This document shows, piece after piece, positions 8,104 to 16,822 of a DNA stretch of 32,063 nucleotides. Both the position numbers and the translations under genes were made by a program. The DNA is from CAYJPV01 sp964396055. GTDB taxonomy: Bacteria > Acidobacteriota > Vicinamibacteria > Vicinamibacterales > JAKQTR01. The DNA is taken from assembly GCA_964396055.1 (NCBI GenBank), contig CAYNDV010000039.1:1-32063 (forward strand), read 5' to 3'. The notes under the pieces are model-generated. The model worked only from the letters and a program-made list of their open reading frames with translations, searched no databases and was not told where the DNA came from. Numbering within the stretch: the stretch's first letter is position 1; the number at the start of each line of letters is the position of its first letter.

Positions 8104-9696
8104 TCAACTCCCGGCGCCCGCCTCCGGAGCCGGCACGTGAATGGTGACCGACGTCCCCCGGCCTGGTTGCGACACAACCGAGACACGGCCGCCAACCAGC
8201 TCGGCGCGTTCGCGCATGGTGAGCAGGCCCCAGGTCCCGACCCGGGCGGGCACGGCAGGGTCGAAGCCGTCGCCATCGTCGGTCACGGTGAGGCGCCATT
8301 CTCTGCCGACGGGCGTCAGGCTGACGTCCACCGCCCGCGCCCTGGCGTGCCGGGCCACGTTGGTCATCGCCTCCTGCGCGATCCGGAAGAGCGCCGTCTC
8401 GGTATCGGGCCCGCAGCGAACCTCGTCGTCATCGAACGACACGGTGACCTTCAGGCCCGTCCGTGAGGCGAAGAGGCCCCCATACCATCTGAGGGCCGCG
8501 CCCAGGCCGTAGTCCTCCAACACGGGCGGCCGAAGGTCGGCCATCACGTCGCGCACGTGGCGCATCGCGTCGACCACCAGCCGCAGGGAGTCCTCGACGA
8601 GTGGGCGGGCCGCGTCGGCCAGCCTCCCCTGGTCCGCCAGGCGCGTGAGGTTGAGGTTGAGGGCCGTGAGGTTCTGGCCGACGCTGTCGTGCAGCTCGCG
8701 GGCCAGATCGCGACTGCTCGTCTCCTGGAGCAGGACGAGCTGGCGCGACAGCGCCTTCAGCTCCGAGCGACTCGCGCGCAGGGCTTCCTCGGCACGCGTG
8801 CGTTCGGCCAGGTCCCACGCGAGGTCCGCGAACTGCGAGATCGTGGCGATGTCTTCGTCGTCGTAGGCCGTGGCCTTGTTGCCGACGCCGAGGATGGCGA
8901 CGATGAGGTCGCCGCGGAAGACGGGGACGACCAGTTCGCGGACGACGGGCGCGTGGCCGTCCGGCAGACCCTTGCGGTGGGGCAGCGCCGCGTAGTCGTT
9001 GTGGATGACGGGCCGGCGCTGGTGGACGCAATCCACCCAGACGCCGGCCTGGTCGACGGGGTAGTGCTGGCCCACCCCGTCCGCCCGGCACATCTCCCGC
9101 GCGGTGCGAGTGGACCACGCCTGCAGCCGGATCGTCCGCTGGTCCGGGTCAAGGAAGTGGTAGAACCCCACCTGGCTGCCGGTGAGCGCCTCGGTTTCGT
9201 CCAGCGTCGCGACGAGCAGTTCCATCGTCGAATGGCCCAGCGAGTACTCGACGAGCCTGAGGCGCGCCGCGCGCAGGGCCTGCAGGCGGCGCTGTTCGCG
9301 GACGTCCCGGAACACGCCCACCAGCGCACGCCTGCCGTCGGCCAGCGTGATGGCCTTGGCGCTGACTTCGACGGGGACGATACGTCCATCGGCGGTTTCG
9401 ACCGCGGCGTCCTTGTTGATGGGCCTCGGCTCACTGGCGCGCTGCCGGAATCGCGCGCGGTAGTGTTCCCGGTCCCCAGCCGGGTGGAGCGCGCTGTGGT
9501 GCATGCCGATCAGTTCCGCCCGCGATCGTCCGACCAGCCGCTCGGCTTCCTCGTTGACGTCCACGAGGAGGCCGGTCTCGACGTCGGCGATGAAGATGGC
9601 GTCGCGCACGCCGTTGAAGATAGCCGACAGCCGTTCGTTGGCGGCTCGCAGGTCTTCCCAGTCGCGGGCGGCGGCAGGCGGGGACGGCTCGCGCAT
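8104..9696 (-). CDS. PAS-GAF sensor histidine kinase, NarX-like core
   Basis: Soluble sensor kinase of 530 aa. An N-terminal PAS-PAC domain (about 12-135) is followed by a GAF domain (about 145-300) of the type with GSQVGFYHFLDPD and QAWST. The HisKA_3 dimerisation domain has RDLARELHDSVGQ (H336), and the ATPase domain has FRIAQEAMTNVARHA and DDGDGFD. HisKA_3 kinases typically pair with NarL-type regulators, matching the gene 5 nt downstream. I chose ATG 9696 because GGAG lies 8 nt upstream; a GTG at 9705 overlaps that ribosome site. A TATAAT box lies about 50 nt upstream (9748-9753). Confidence 0.92.
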   Translation of the reverse strand: MREPSPPAAARDWEDLRAANERLSAIFNGVRDAIFIADVETGLLVDVNEEAERLVGRSRAELIGMHHSALHPAGDREHYRARFRQRASEPRPINKDAAVETADGRIVPVEVSAKAITLADGRRALVGVFRDVREQRRLQALRAARLRLVEYSLGHSTMELLVATLDETEALTGSQVGFYHFLDPDQRTIRLQAWSTRTAREMCRADGVGQHYPVDQAGVWVDCVHQRRPVIHNDYAALPHRKGLPDGHAPVVRELVVPVFRGDLIVAILGVGNKATAYDDEDIATISQFADLAWDLAERTRAEEALRASRSELKALSRQLVLLQETSSRDLARELHDSVGQNLTALNLNLTRLADQGRLADAARPLVEDSLRLVVDAMRHVRDVMADLRPPVLEDYGLGAALRWYGGLFASRTGLKVTVSFDDDEVRCGPDTETALFRIAQEAMTNVARHARARAVDVSLTPVGREWRLTVTDDGDGFDPAVPARVGTWGLLTMRERAELVGGRVSVVSQPGRGTSVTIHVPAPEAGAGS

Positions 9697-9747
9697 CAGG
9701 CGCACTCCAGGGGGGTCGCGTCGCGCCGACGCGAAGGATCGAGCAGG

Positions 9748-9753
9748 ATTATA
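9748..9753 (-). promoter_or_regulatory. Possible -10 box for the PAS-GAF kinase operon
   Basis: A perfect TATAAT on the minus strand lies in the divergent spacer, giving a leader of roughly 40 nt. No good -35 hexamer is seen 17 nt upstream, so this is a suggestion only. Confidence 0.4.
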
Positions 9754-9834
9754 GCTGGTGTCCGGCAGGGGGACGGGTTAGATTTCCACAGTAGCCGGCC
9801 CCCGGGCCGCCGCCCCTCAAGGAGTCTCCGCATC

Positions 9835-11394
9835 GTGGCGACCCAGTCACCCGGGGCCTGGACGAGCCTCGTCCGGGCCATGCGATCCTGGCGCACGGCC
9901 TCCGTCGCCCTCCTGTCGTTTTCGTCGGGGCTCCCGCTCGGCCTGGTCTGGTATTCCATCCCCGACTGGATGCGCAGCATCGGCGTCGACATCCGCGTAG
10001 TCGGCCTGTTCACGCTGGCCCAGGCGCCGTGGGCGTTCAAGGTGATCTGGTCGCCCCTGATGGACCGGTACGTGCCGCCCTTCTGGGGCCGGCGGCGCGG
10101 CTGGATGGCGGTGACCCAGATCGCGCTGGCCGTGCTCGGACTGCTGATGGCCGGCGTGGGCGATCATCCCGACGCGGTCTGGGTGGTGGGCGCCATCGCG
10201 CTGGCCGTCGCCCTGGCCTCGGCCACGCAGGACGTGGCCATCGACGCCTACGCGGTGGAAGTGCTGCGCGACGAGGAGCAGGGGGCCGCGGTCGGCGCGC
10301 GCATCGCCTTGTACCGCGCGGCCATGGTCGTCGCCGGCGGCGCGGCCATCACCGCCGCCGGCCACATCGGCTGGCAGGCCGTGAACGTGATGCTGGCGCT
10401 GGTCTACGTGCCGATGCTGGTCCTCACCTGGCGCGCGCCCGAACCCGAGCAGCCGACGCCTGCGCCCCGGTCCCTGCGCGACGCGGTGTGGCTGCCCTTT
10501 CTCGGATTCCTGGCGCGCCACCGCGCCCTCGAGATCCTCGCGTTCGTCCTGCTCTACAAGTTCTCGGACCAGCTCACGCAGGCGCTCACGCGTCCCTTCC
10601 TGATCGACATGGGCTACAGCGCGGATCACCGCGGCATCGCCCTGGCCACCGTGGGCATGGTAGCGACCATCGGCGGCGCTTTCGTCGGCGGGTGGGTGAC
10701 GACCCTGGTGGGCCTCGGGCACTCGTTGTGGATCTTCGGGTTCCTGCAGATCTTCTCGAACGTCGGCTACTACCTCCTGGCGGCCATCGGCGGTCCGAAC
10801 CTGCCGGCGATGTACGCCGCCACGAGCTTTGAGTTGTTCACGTCGGGCCTGGGCACGGGCGCGTTCTCCGTGCTCCTGATGCGGATGACGCAGAAGCGGT
10901 TCTCGGCCACGCAATATGCGCTGTTCTCGAGCCTGTTCGCGCTGCCGCGGCTGCTGGCCGGCCCGATTGCCGGATTCGCCGTCGACGCGATGCAGTGGGG
11001 GCCCTTCTTCCTGTCCACGCTCGTCATGGGCGTGCCGGGGCTCATCATGCTGGCGCGCTTCGTGCCGCTCGGCGTCCGGGAACCGCAGTTCGCGGTGGAG
11101 GAGATCGCGGCGCGGTCCCCGCTGCCGCCATCCGCCCTAGCGACCCGGGGCATCGGCGGCGGCCTCGCGCTCGGGGCCTTCGCCTTCGCGACAACCGCGC
11201 TCCTGGCGGCCCTGAAAGCCATGCGCGAACAGCCGGGTGCCGGGTTCGATTTCCCGGCGGCTGCAGCAGCGGTGGCCCGGCCGGCCACGATCACGGACTG
11301 GACGCAACTGGTGGGCATCGTCGCCTTCGGCGTCATCGGCGGGCTCTTTGTCGCGGCGGCTGTCGCCGCGCGCCGCCGCGCCACGGGTGAGTGA
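9835..11394 (+). CDS. AmpG-like MFS permease
   Basis: Integral membrane transporter of 519 aa with about 12-14 hydrophobic helices. The N-terminal part has the AmpG/acetyl-CoA-transporter-like pattern FSSGLPLGLVWYSIPDW, then GLFTLAQAPWAFKVIWSPLM and DRY, and later the ATQDVAIDAYAVE segment typical of AmpG relatives. Family members import muropeptides during peptidoglycan recycling; the substrate here is not established. The GTG at 9835 is chosen for AAGGAG 10 nt upstream and because the frame upstream is antisense to the kinase. The M14 peptidase gene starts 18 nt downstream, so peptide hydrolysis and uptake of products may be linked. Confidence 0.85.
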   Translation: MATQSPGAWTSLVRAMRSWRTASVALLSFSSGLPLGLVWYSIPDWMRSIGVDIRVVGLFTLAQAPWAFKVIWSPLMDRYVPPFWGRRRGWMAVTQIALAVLGLLMAGVGDHPDAVWVVGAIALAVALASATQDVAIDAYAVEVLRDEEQGAAVGARIALYRAAMVVAGGAAITAAGHIGWQAVNVMLALVYVPMLVLTWRAPEPEQPTPAPRSLRDAVWLPFLGFLARHRALEILAFVLLYKFSDQLTQALTRPFLIDMGYSADHRGIALATVGMVATIGGAFVGGWVTTLVGLGHSLWIFGFLQIFSNVGYYLLAAIGGPNLPAMYAATSFELFTSGLGTGAFSVLLMRMTQKRFSATQYALFSSLFALPRLLAGPIAGFAVDAMQWGPFFLSTLVMGVPGLIMLARFVPLGVREPQFAVEEIAARSPLPPSALATRGIGGGLALGAFAFATTALLAALKAMREQPGAGFDFPAAAAAVARPATITDWTQLVGIVAFGVIGGLFVAAAVAARRRATGE

Positions 11395-11412
11395 GACGGA
11401 GAAGAAGCTGAC

Positions 11413-13242
11413 ATGGACAACCGATCCCGCGCGCGTTGTGCGCTCACGCTGATCATCGCGACCCTGTGGCTCGTCGCGGCCCCTGCGCGTCCGACCGGTG
11501 CCCAGGCGGCAGCGACGAAGGCCTCCGCCGCGGCACGGCGGCCACCCGCCACGTGGCCCCTGACACGCCCCGAGGCCACGAACTACGCGGAGACCAGCCG
11601 CTATGACGAGGTGGTCGCCTTCATGAAGACGATGGCCGCCGCGAACCCGCAGATCCACCTCACCACGTACGGCTACACCTACGAGGGCCGGCCCCTGCCG
11701 CTGGCGGTCATCGGCGCGCCGGACGCCACGCCCGAGAAGGTCCGTGCGACCGGCAAGACGCGCATCTTCGTCCAGGGCAACATCCACGCAGGCGAGGTCG
11801 AAGGCAAGGAGGCCATGTTGTGGCTGCTGCGGTCCGTCGCACGGGGCGAGCGGGCCGACTGGGCGAAGCAGGTCGTCCTGCTCGTCAACCCGATCTACAA
11901 CGCCGACGGCAACGAGCGCGTGAACGTCCGCAACCGCGGCAGCCAGTGGGGCCCCGTGGGCGGCATGGGCCAGCGCCACAACGCGCAGGACCTCGACCTG
12001 AACCGCGACAACACGAAACTCGAGACGGCGGAGGCCCGCTCCATGGCGCGCCTCCTCACGACCTACGACCCGCACGTCATCATCGACCTGCACACGACCA
12101 ACGGCAGCAACCACGGCTTCTTCCTCACCTACGACACGTCGGCCAGCCCCAACACGTCGCCGGCCATCGCGAACCTGGTGCGGAAGGACCTGCTGCCGGC
12201 CGTGACGAAGGCCGTCAAGGCGAAGCACGACTGGAGCTACTTCTACTACGGCGGAGTGTCCCGGCAGGGCGAGCCCGCCTGGCGCGGCGACCTCGACTTG
12301 TACAAGCCGCGGTACACGCAGACCTACTGGGGATTGCGCAACCGGATTGGCATCCTGTCCGAAACCTACTCGTACGCGTCCTTCGAGGACCGCATCAAGG
12401 CGGCCTACCGCTTCGTCGAGGAAATCGTGAACTACGCGGCCGCGAACGGTCCGGCCATCCGGCAGGCCTGCGCCGCCGCCGACGCAGAGTCGATCGTCGG
12501 CACGCCGCAGGCGGTCCGCAACAGGCTGACGCGGTACCCGAATCCCGTTGAGATCGTGATCGCCGACATCGCCGAGGTGCGCAATCCGTACGTCCCCGAG
12601 CGGCCCATGCGCGCCCGCGTCGCCGGCAGCGAGCGGACAGAAGTGATGCCCCATTACGGGCTGATCGAGCCGATCGAAACGGCCGTGGCGCCGCGCGCGT
12701 ACGTGATCCCGGCCGCACCGCCGGGCGCACCCGCCGGGCAGGGCCCTGCGCCGCAGCCGTCCGGGATGCCACCCGCCGCGCCGCCCCGGGGCGCGCCCGG
12801 CATGCCGGGACCGCCGCCGGGATCACCGGGCGCCCCACCCTTCATGCGCGGCCCCGTCGGGAGCCCGCCCGCGCGCATGCTGGCGGCCGTCATCGACCGC
12901 CTCGACGCGCATGGCGTGACGTTCTACAAGACCGCGGCCGGGCAGTCCTTCACGGGCGAGCGTTTCAGGATTGCCGCGACCGCCGTGGCCACGACCGAGT
13001 ACCAGGGCACGCACAAGCTGCGCACGATGTCGGGCGCCTGGGAGGCAGCCACTCTGGATCTGCCGGCCGGCTCGCTCGTGATCCCGATGGACCAGCCGCT
13101 GGCCCGGCTGGCCTTCGCGCTGCTCGATCCGATGTCGGACGATGGCTTCATGACGTGGAACATCCTCGACCCGGTGCTCACCGCGACACCGGCGCCCGAG
13201 TACTATCCCGTGCTGCGGACCATGACCGTAGTCGCGAAGTAA
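11413..13242 (+). CDS. Secreted M14 zinc carboxypeptidase
   Basis: Exported metallopeptidase of 609 aa. A signal peptide covers about residues 1-32 (basic start, hydrophobic LTLIIATLWLVAAPA, TGAQA end). The M14 zinc site is complete: HAGE gives H125 and E128, H227 lies in IIDLHTTNG, and the catalytic Glu is E317 in LSETYSY. Structural motifs NPIYNADGNERV and LDLNRDNTKLE are also present. After the catalytic domain comes a Pro/Gly/Ala-rich linker (about 433-477) and a C-terminal domain of about 130 residues. It should cleave C-terminal residues from peptides in the periplasm or outside. GGAGAAG lies upstream of the ATG. It follows the MFS permease by 18 nt and precedes the GT39 gene by 4 nt. 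Confidence 0.93.
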   Translation: MDNRSRARCALTLIIATLWLVAAPARPTGAQAAATKASAAARRPPATWPLTRPEATNYAETSRYDEVVAFMKTMAAANPQIHLTTYGYTYEGRPLPLAVIGAPDATPEKVRATGKTRIFVQGNIHAGEVEGKEAMLWLLRSVARGERADWAKQVVLLVNPIYNADGNERVNVRNRGSQWGPVGGMGQRHNAQDLDLNRDNTKLETAEARSMARLLTTYDPHVIIDLHTTNGSNHGFFLTYDTSASPNTSPAIANLVRKDLLPAVTKAVKAKHDWSYFYYGGVSRQGEPAWRGDLDLYKPRYTQTYWGLRNRIGILSETYSYASFEDRIKAAYRFVEEIVNYAAANGPAIRQACAAADAESIVGTPQAVRNRLTRYPNPVEIVIADIAEVRNPYVPERPMRARVAGSERTEVMPHYGLIEPIETAVAPRAYVIPAAPPGAPAGQGPAPQPSGMPPAAPPRGAPGMPGPPPGSPGAPPFMRGPVGSPPARMLAAVIDRLDAHGVTFYKTAAGQSFTGERFRIAATAVATTEYQGTHKLRTMSGAWEAATLDLPAGSLVIPMDQPLARLAFALLDPMSDDGFMTWNILDPVLTATPAPEYYPVLRTMTVVAK

Positions 13243-13246
13243 CGCC

Positions 13247-14920
13247 ATGGCCGTCGCGCTGCCAGCCGCGCTGTCCGTCCTGCTGATCGGGCTTGCGGCG
13301 GCGGTCCCGGGCGTCTGGATGTGGCGCCACGTCCGCCGGGCGATGCCCGACGCGGGCGACCGGCGAGCGCTCGCTCTCATCCTCGTCCTGGCCGCCGGGT
13401 TACTCGTGTGGGGCCTGGACTGGGGCGTGTACGGCGACCAGTGGGCCCCGGACGAACTGCGGCCGGACCTCGCGCGTGATGCCCTGCGGCACGGCTACGC
13501 CGGGGGGTGGCACGACAAGTACCCCGTCCTGCACTACGCGGTGCTCGGGTTGGTCGCGGGTCCCTTCGAACTTGCGGCACGTGCAGGCGCGCTGCCCGTG
13601 GAGACCACGGCGTCCTATGCTGCGCAACTCGCCCTGATGCGGTTCGTCTCGGTGTTGCTGGGGCTCGGGACACTCGTTGCCGCCTGCCTCTGCGGCGGCG
13701 AGTTGAGGGGTCCACGGGCGGGCGTGACCTCAGCCCTCCTGCTGTCGCTGACGCCGCTGTTCGTGTACTACGGCAAGGTGGCCAACCTCGACGTGCCGGC
13801 CTTGTGCTGGACAGGCTGGACGCTGCTGGCCTTCATCCGGATCCTGCGCGGCGGCACCCGCGGCGACTACGTGCTGCTGGGCGTCGCTGCCGCCGCCGCC
13901 GTCGCCACCAAGGACCAGAGTTACGCCAGCCTCGCGCTGCTGCCGCCCATGGTGCTGGTGGCCACGGCGCGCGGCCAGGCGGGGGCGGGCTGGATTGCGG
14001 GGCTCGGTCGGGCCTGCCTCGACAGCCGCCTGCTGGCCGGCACGGGGGCCACCCTGCTGGCCTTCGTGGTGTTCCACAACCTGTTCCTGAACCCCCGCGG
14101 CGTTGTTGCCCACTTCACGCTGCTGGCCACCCTCGGCGACATCGGCGTGGTGCCGCGTACAGCCGCCGGGTACGCCGAACTCACGTGGCGGACGGTCGAT
14201 CTCTTCCGCCTGTCGCTGGGCTGGCCCGCGTTCGTGCTGGCGCTGGCAGGCGTGGCGGGCGCGGCGAGGCGGCCCGACCGCCGGTGGTGGCTCTGGCTGC
14301 TGCTGGTGCCGCTCGCGTTCCACCTGACCTTCACGTGGGTGACGATGTACGTGAGCGACCGGTACCTGTTCGGGGGCGTGTTCGTGCTGGTCCTCTTCGC
14401 GGGGGCGGCGGTCGCTGACATCGTCGAACCCGCGTCGCTGCGGGCGTGGCGCGTCACGGCCGTGGCGGCAATCGCCTCGTACACACTGCTCTACGGGGCG
14501 TCGATCAACGTCATGATGAACCTCGATGCCCGCCATGTCGCGCGCCAGTGGCTGAGGACGCACGCCGGGCCCGCCGTGGCTGTCGGCCTGGTCGGCGGCT
14601 ACCAGCCTGAACTGCGCGCGTTCGCGAAGACAGTGGGCGTGAGCACCACCGGCGATCTGGAGGCGCACAGGCCGGACTGGCTGCTGGTCAACGACCGGTT
14701 CGCGTACCGGTACCGGCAATCACGACGCCCCGAAAGCCGCACCCTGATGTCCGGCCTGGCCGATGGTTCGCTGGGGTACCGCGAGGTCTTCCGCCACCGC
14801 GGGCAGGTGCCGTTCTGGGCGGTGCTGCAGTACGACCCCGTCTTCCGCCGCCGCGAAGAGTCCTTGTGGACGAACCTCGACAAGATCAACCCGGAGATGG
14901 TGATCTACCGCAGACGGTAA
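13247..14920 (+). CDS. GT39/ArnT-like membrane glycosyltransferase
   Basis: Polytopic membrane protein of 557 aa with roughly 11-13 hydrophobic helices. The first large periplasmic loop carries D69-E70 (DQWAPDEL) followed by HDKYPVLHYAVLG, the pattern of polyprenyl-phosphate-sugar-dependent GT-C transferases (PMT/ArnT; KYPxLHY box). The C-terminal soluble part (about 440-557) resembles the small domain seen in many such proteins. Donor and acceptor are unknown. It starts 4 nt after the peptidase stop, suggesting coupling. The convergent GT2 enzyme 144 nt away resembles polyprenyl-phosphate sugar synthases and could supply its donor; that link is inference. Confidence 0.83.
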   Translation: MAVALPAALSVLLIGLAAAVPGVWMWRHVRRAMPDAGDRRALALILVLAAGLLVWGLDWGVYGDQWAPDELRPDLARDALRHGYAGGWHDKYPVLHYAVLGLVAGPFELAARAGALPVETTASYAAQLALMRFVSVLLGLGTLVAACLCGGELRGPRAGVTSALLLSLTPLFVYYGKVANLDVPALCWTGWTLLAFIRILRGGTRGDYVLLGVAAAAAVATKDQSYASLALLPPMVLVATARGQAGAGWIAGLGRACLDSRLLAGTGATLLAFVVFHNLFLNPRGVVAHFTLLATLGDIGVVPRTAAGYAELTWRTVDLFRLSLGWPAFVLALAGVAGAARRPDRRWWLWLLLVPLAFHLTFTWVTMYVSDRYLFGGVFVLVLFAGAAVADIVEPASLRAWRVTAVAAIASYTLLYGASINVMMNLDARHVARQWLRTHAGPAVAVGLVGGYQPELRAFAKTVGVSTTGDLEAHRPDWLLVNDRFAYRYRQSRRPESRTLMSGLADGSLGYREVFRHRGQVPFWAVLQYDPVFRRREESLWTNLDKINPEMVIYRRR

Positions 14921-14922
14921 GA

Positions 14923-14985
14923 GTTCACGGTTCGCGGTTCAGGGTTCACGGTTCACGGTTCGCGGTTCGCGGTTCGCGGTTTGCG
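14923..14985. repeat. Heptamer tandem repeat (GTTCRCG)
   Basis: Nine consecutive 7-bp units of GTTCACG or GTTCGCG with a few single-base variants (GTTCAGG, GTTTGCG). It starts 2 nt after the GT39 stop codon, in a convergent intergenic region. Confidence 0.92.
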
Positions 14986-14993
14986 GCCTGTCA

Positions 14994-15013
14994 CGTCCGG
15001 CTGAAGCCGGACG
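14994..15013. repeat. REP-like hairpin, variant
   Basis: Perfect inverted repeat with 8-bp arms CGTCCGGC and GCCGGACG around a TGAA loop. It shares the GGCTGAAGCC core with the hairpins at 3620 and 24362 but has different outer arms, as expected for a compensating stem. It lies between two heptamer arrays. Confidence 0.85.
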
Positions 15014-15027
15014 CCACGAACATGGAA

Positions 15028-15062
15028 CCCACGTCCCACGCCCCACGTCCCACGTCCCACGT
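15028..15062. repeat. Heptamer tandem repeat (CCCACGT)
   Basis: Five units of CCCACGT (the second reads CCCACGC). A degenerate sixth unit, CCCTACC at 15063-15069, contains the stop codon of the GT2 gene on the minus strand. Confidence 0.92.
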
Positions 15063-15064
15063 CC

Positions 15065-15733
15065 CTACCAGATATTCCGCAAGAGACACGACAGGAACGC
15101 CGGCGTCTGGTTCACCACCGACAGGCTGGAGTGGCCCGCCCGGCGCGCGTACTCGTGGGAGGGGACCTGCGTGACGCGGAAGCCGCGTTTCAGCGCGGTC
15201 AGCACCATCTCGAGTTCGATGGTGTGGCGGTTCTCCCGCAGGGGCAGCGCGCGGACGACCTCGGCGCGGACGGCACGAAAGCCGTTCTGGGAATCGGTGA
15301 GGTGCGTGCCGAAGCGGGTATTGATGACCTGCGTCAGGACGTTGTTCCCCCAGAGCCGGATGAACATCGTCCAGGTGCCGGCGAACTCGTCGCTCCCACC
15401 CCGCATGCGGCATCCGATGACCATGTCGGCCTCGCCGGCTTCGATAGGCGCCGTCAGCCGGGTGATTTCCGCGGCATCGTGCGAGCCGTCGGCGTCCATC
15501 ATGACGAGGATCTCTCCCGACGCGGCGGCGATGCCGGTTCGGACGGCGTCACCCTTGCCGCCGCCGTGATCCTGCAGCACCCTGAAGCCGGCGCCCGCCA
15601 GGCGTTCGGCCGATCCGTCCGTGCTGCGGCCGTCGACGACGATGACCTCGTCGCAGCAGGCGCGAGCCGCCTGCGCGACGTCAAGCACCACGTCGCCTTC
15701 GTTCCGGGCCGGGATGATCACGGTCGTCGTCAT
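15065..15733 (-). CDS. Family 2 glycosyltransferase, DPM1/polyprenyl-P type
   Basis: Cytoplasmic GT-A transferase of 222 aa. It starts at the usual first strand (TTVIIPARNEG) and has IVVDGRSTDGS, GKGDAVRTGI and the metal-binding DxD in MMDADGSHD, followed by the GCRMRGGS and SQNGFRAVR motifs common in polyprenyl-phosphate mannose/glucose synthases. No membrane helix is present. I chose the ATG at 15733 because it directly precedes the first strand; no strong ribosome site is visible and a TACACT box 11 nt upstream could give a very short leader. It converges on the GT39 gene. Sugar specificity cannot be read. Confidence 0.9.
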   Translation of the reverse strand: MTTTVIIPARNEGDVVLDVAQAARACCDEVIVVDGRSTDGSAERLAGAGFRVLQDHGGGKGDAVRTGIAAASGEILVMMDADGSHDAAEITRLTAPIEAGEADMVIGCRMRGGSDEFAGTWTMFIRLWGNNVLTQVINTRFGTHLTDSQNGFRAVRAEVVRALPLRENRHTIELEMVLTALKRGFRVTQVPSHEYARRAGHSSLSVVNQTPAFLSCLLRNIW

Positions 15734-15768
15734 CGGAATCACTAAGTGTACACGGTTCGCCTGTCCCG

Positions 15769-15797
15769 TTGACGGGTCGCCGGGGCCCGGATACGCT
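15769..15797 (+). promoter_or_regulatory. Sigma-70-type promoter for the beta-helix gene
   Basis: TTGACG at 15769-15774, a 17-nt spacer and TACGCT at 15792-15797 predict a start near 15804 and a leader of about 74 nt ending in GGAGA 5 nt before the ATG at 15878. Confidence 0.5.
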
Positions 15798-15877
15798 GGA
15801 ACACGGGTCAAGCCCATTCCAACCCGGCCGAGAGGCCCGCCCCGTGGCAGCGGTGTGCCACCAGTCTGGAGAATCGT

Positions 15878-16771
15878 ATGCGTCGTTCGTCGCCGTTCGT
15901 GTCCGCAGCCGTGTTCGTGATCGTCCTGTCGTGCGCCGCGCTGGCCGAGGCGCAGGCCACCCGCACCTGGGTGTCGGGCGTGGGCGACGATGCCAATCCC
16001 TGCAGCCGGACGGCACCGTGCAAGACCTTCGCGGGCGCCATTTCGAAGACCGCCGACGGCGGCGAGATCTCGGTGCTCGACCCGGGCGGGTACGGCGCGG
16101 TCACGATCACGAAGTCGATCACGATCAACGGTGAAGGTGCTGAAGCCGGCATCCTGGCAGCGCTCACCAATGGCATCGTGGTCAACGCGCAACCCGAGGA
16201 CGTCGTCACGATCCGCGGCCTGATGATTCACGGCGCGGGCAACGGACTCAACGGCATCCGGTACCTCGCCGGCAAGGCCCTGCACGTTCAGCAGACCAAG
16301 ATCCTGTCGTTCACTGGCGCCTGCATCGAGGCCGCGCCGGGCGGCGGCACGCTGACGGTGACGGACAGCGATCTCGGCGACTGCACCACCGCCGGCGTGG
16401 ACGCGGCGTCGTCGTCGGCCGCGCCGTTGAACGTCAATCTCGAGCGGGTGGTCATCCGCAGCACGGCGACGGGGATTGCGGCCGGCGCCAACGCCATGGT
16501 CACCGTGGCGGACAGCAGCGTCTCGAACGCCGAGAATGGCATCCTGGTGAACACGGCATCCGCCGCCGTGGTGGCGGATGGCAACCGATTCGCGTTCAAC
16601 GGGAACGGCGTCCTGGCCACCGCGGGGAAGATCTTCATCGGCCGCAACACGTTCGCGGGGAACAACCGGGGCATCCGGCCGCAGGGCGGCGGGATCATCT
16701 CGCTGGGTGACAACCGGTTCGCCGGCAACGGCACCGACGGCGCGCCCACGAGCACCAAGGCCGCGAAGTAG
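15878..16771 (+). CDS. Secreted right-handed beta-helix protein
   Basis: Exported protein of 297 aa with no recognised catalytic motif. A signal peptide covers about residues 1-26 (FVSAAVFVIVLSCAALAEAQA). The mature part opens with TRTWVSGVGDDANPC and a short Cys pair (NPCSRTAPC). Repeating short strands then alternate with Asn/Gly turns (for example ENGILVNTASAAVVADGN, FNGNGVLATAGKIFIG, NRGIRPQGGGIISLGDNR), the pattern of parallel beta-helix (PbH1/NosD-like) proteins. The last repeats near the C-terminus each contain an NxFxxN ladder motif. Ribosome site GGAGA lies 5 nt upstream. Role unknown; such proteins often bind or cleave polysaccharide, but no lyase residues are evident. Confidence 0.83.
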   Translation: MRRSSPFVSAAVFVIVLSCAALAEAQATRTWVSGVGDDANPCSRTAPCKTFAGAISKTADGGEISVLDPGGYGAVTITKSITINGEGAEAGILAALTNGIVVNAQPEDVVTIRGLMIHGAGNGLNGIRYLAGKALHVQQTKILSFTGACIEAAPGGGTLTVTDSDLGDCTTAGVDAASSSAAPLNVNLERVVIRSTATGIAAGANAMVTVADSSVSNAENGILVNTASAAVVADGNRFAFNGNGVLATAGKIFIGRNTFAGNNRGIRPQGGGIISLGDNRFAGNGTDGAPTSTKAAK

Positions 16772-16822
16772 GCCCACGGCCCACGGGGGGACGGGTCGGC
16801 CGCCTGCCGCCCTGGTGGAAGG

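Noticed and set aside
14923..15062. Adjacent repeat arrays considered as a CRISPR array.
   Set aside because: Units are 7 bp with no spacers, and no cas genes are nearby.
16772..16822. Short GCCCACG duplication between the beta-helix gene and hydE.
   Set aside because: Only two units; too short to list as an array, although it fits the heptamer pattern.
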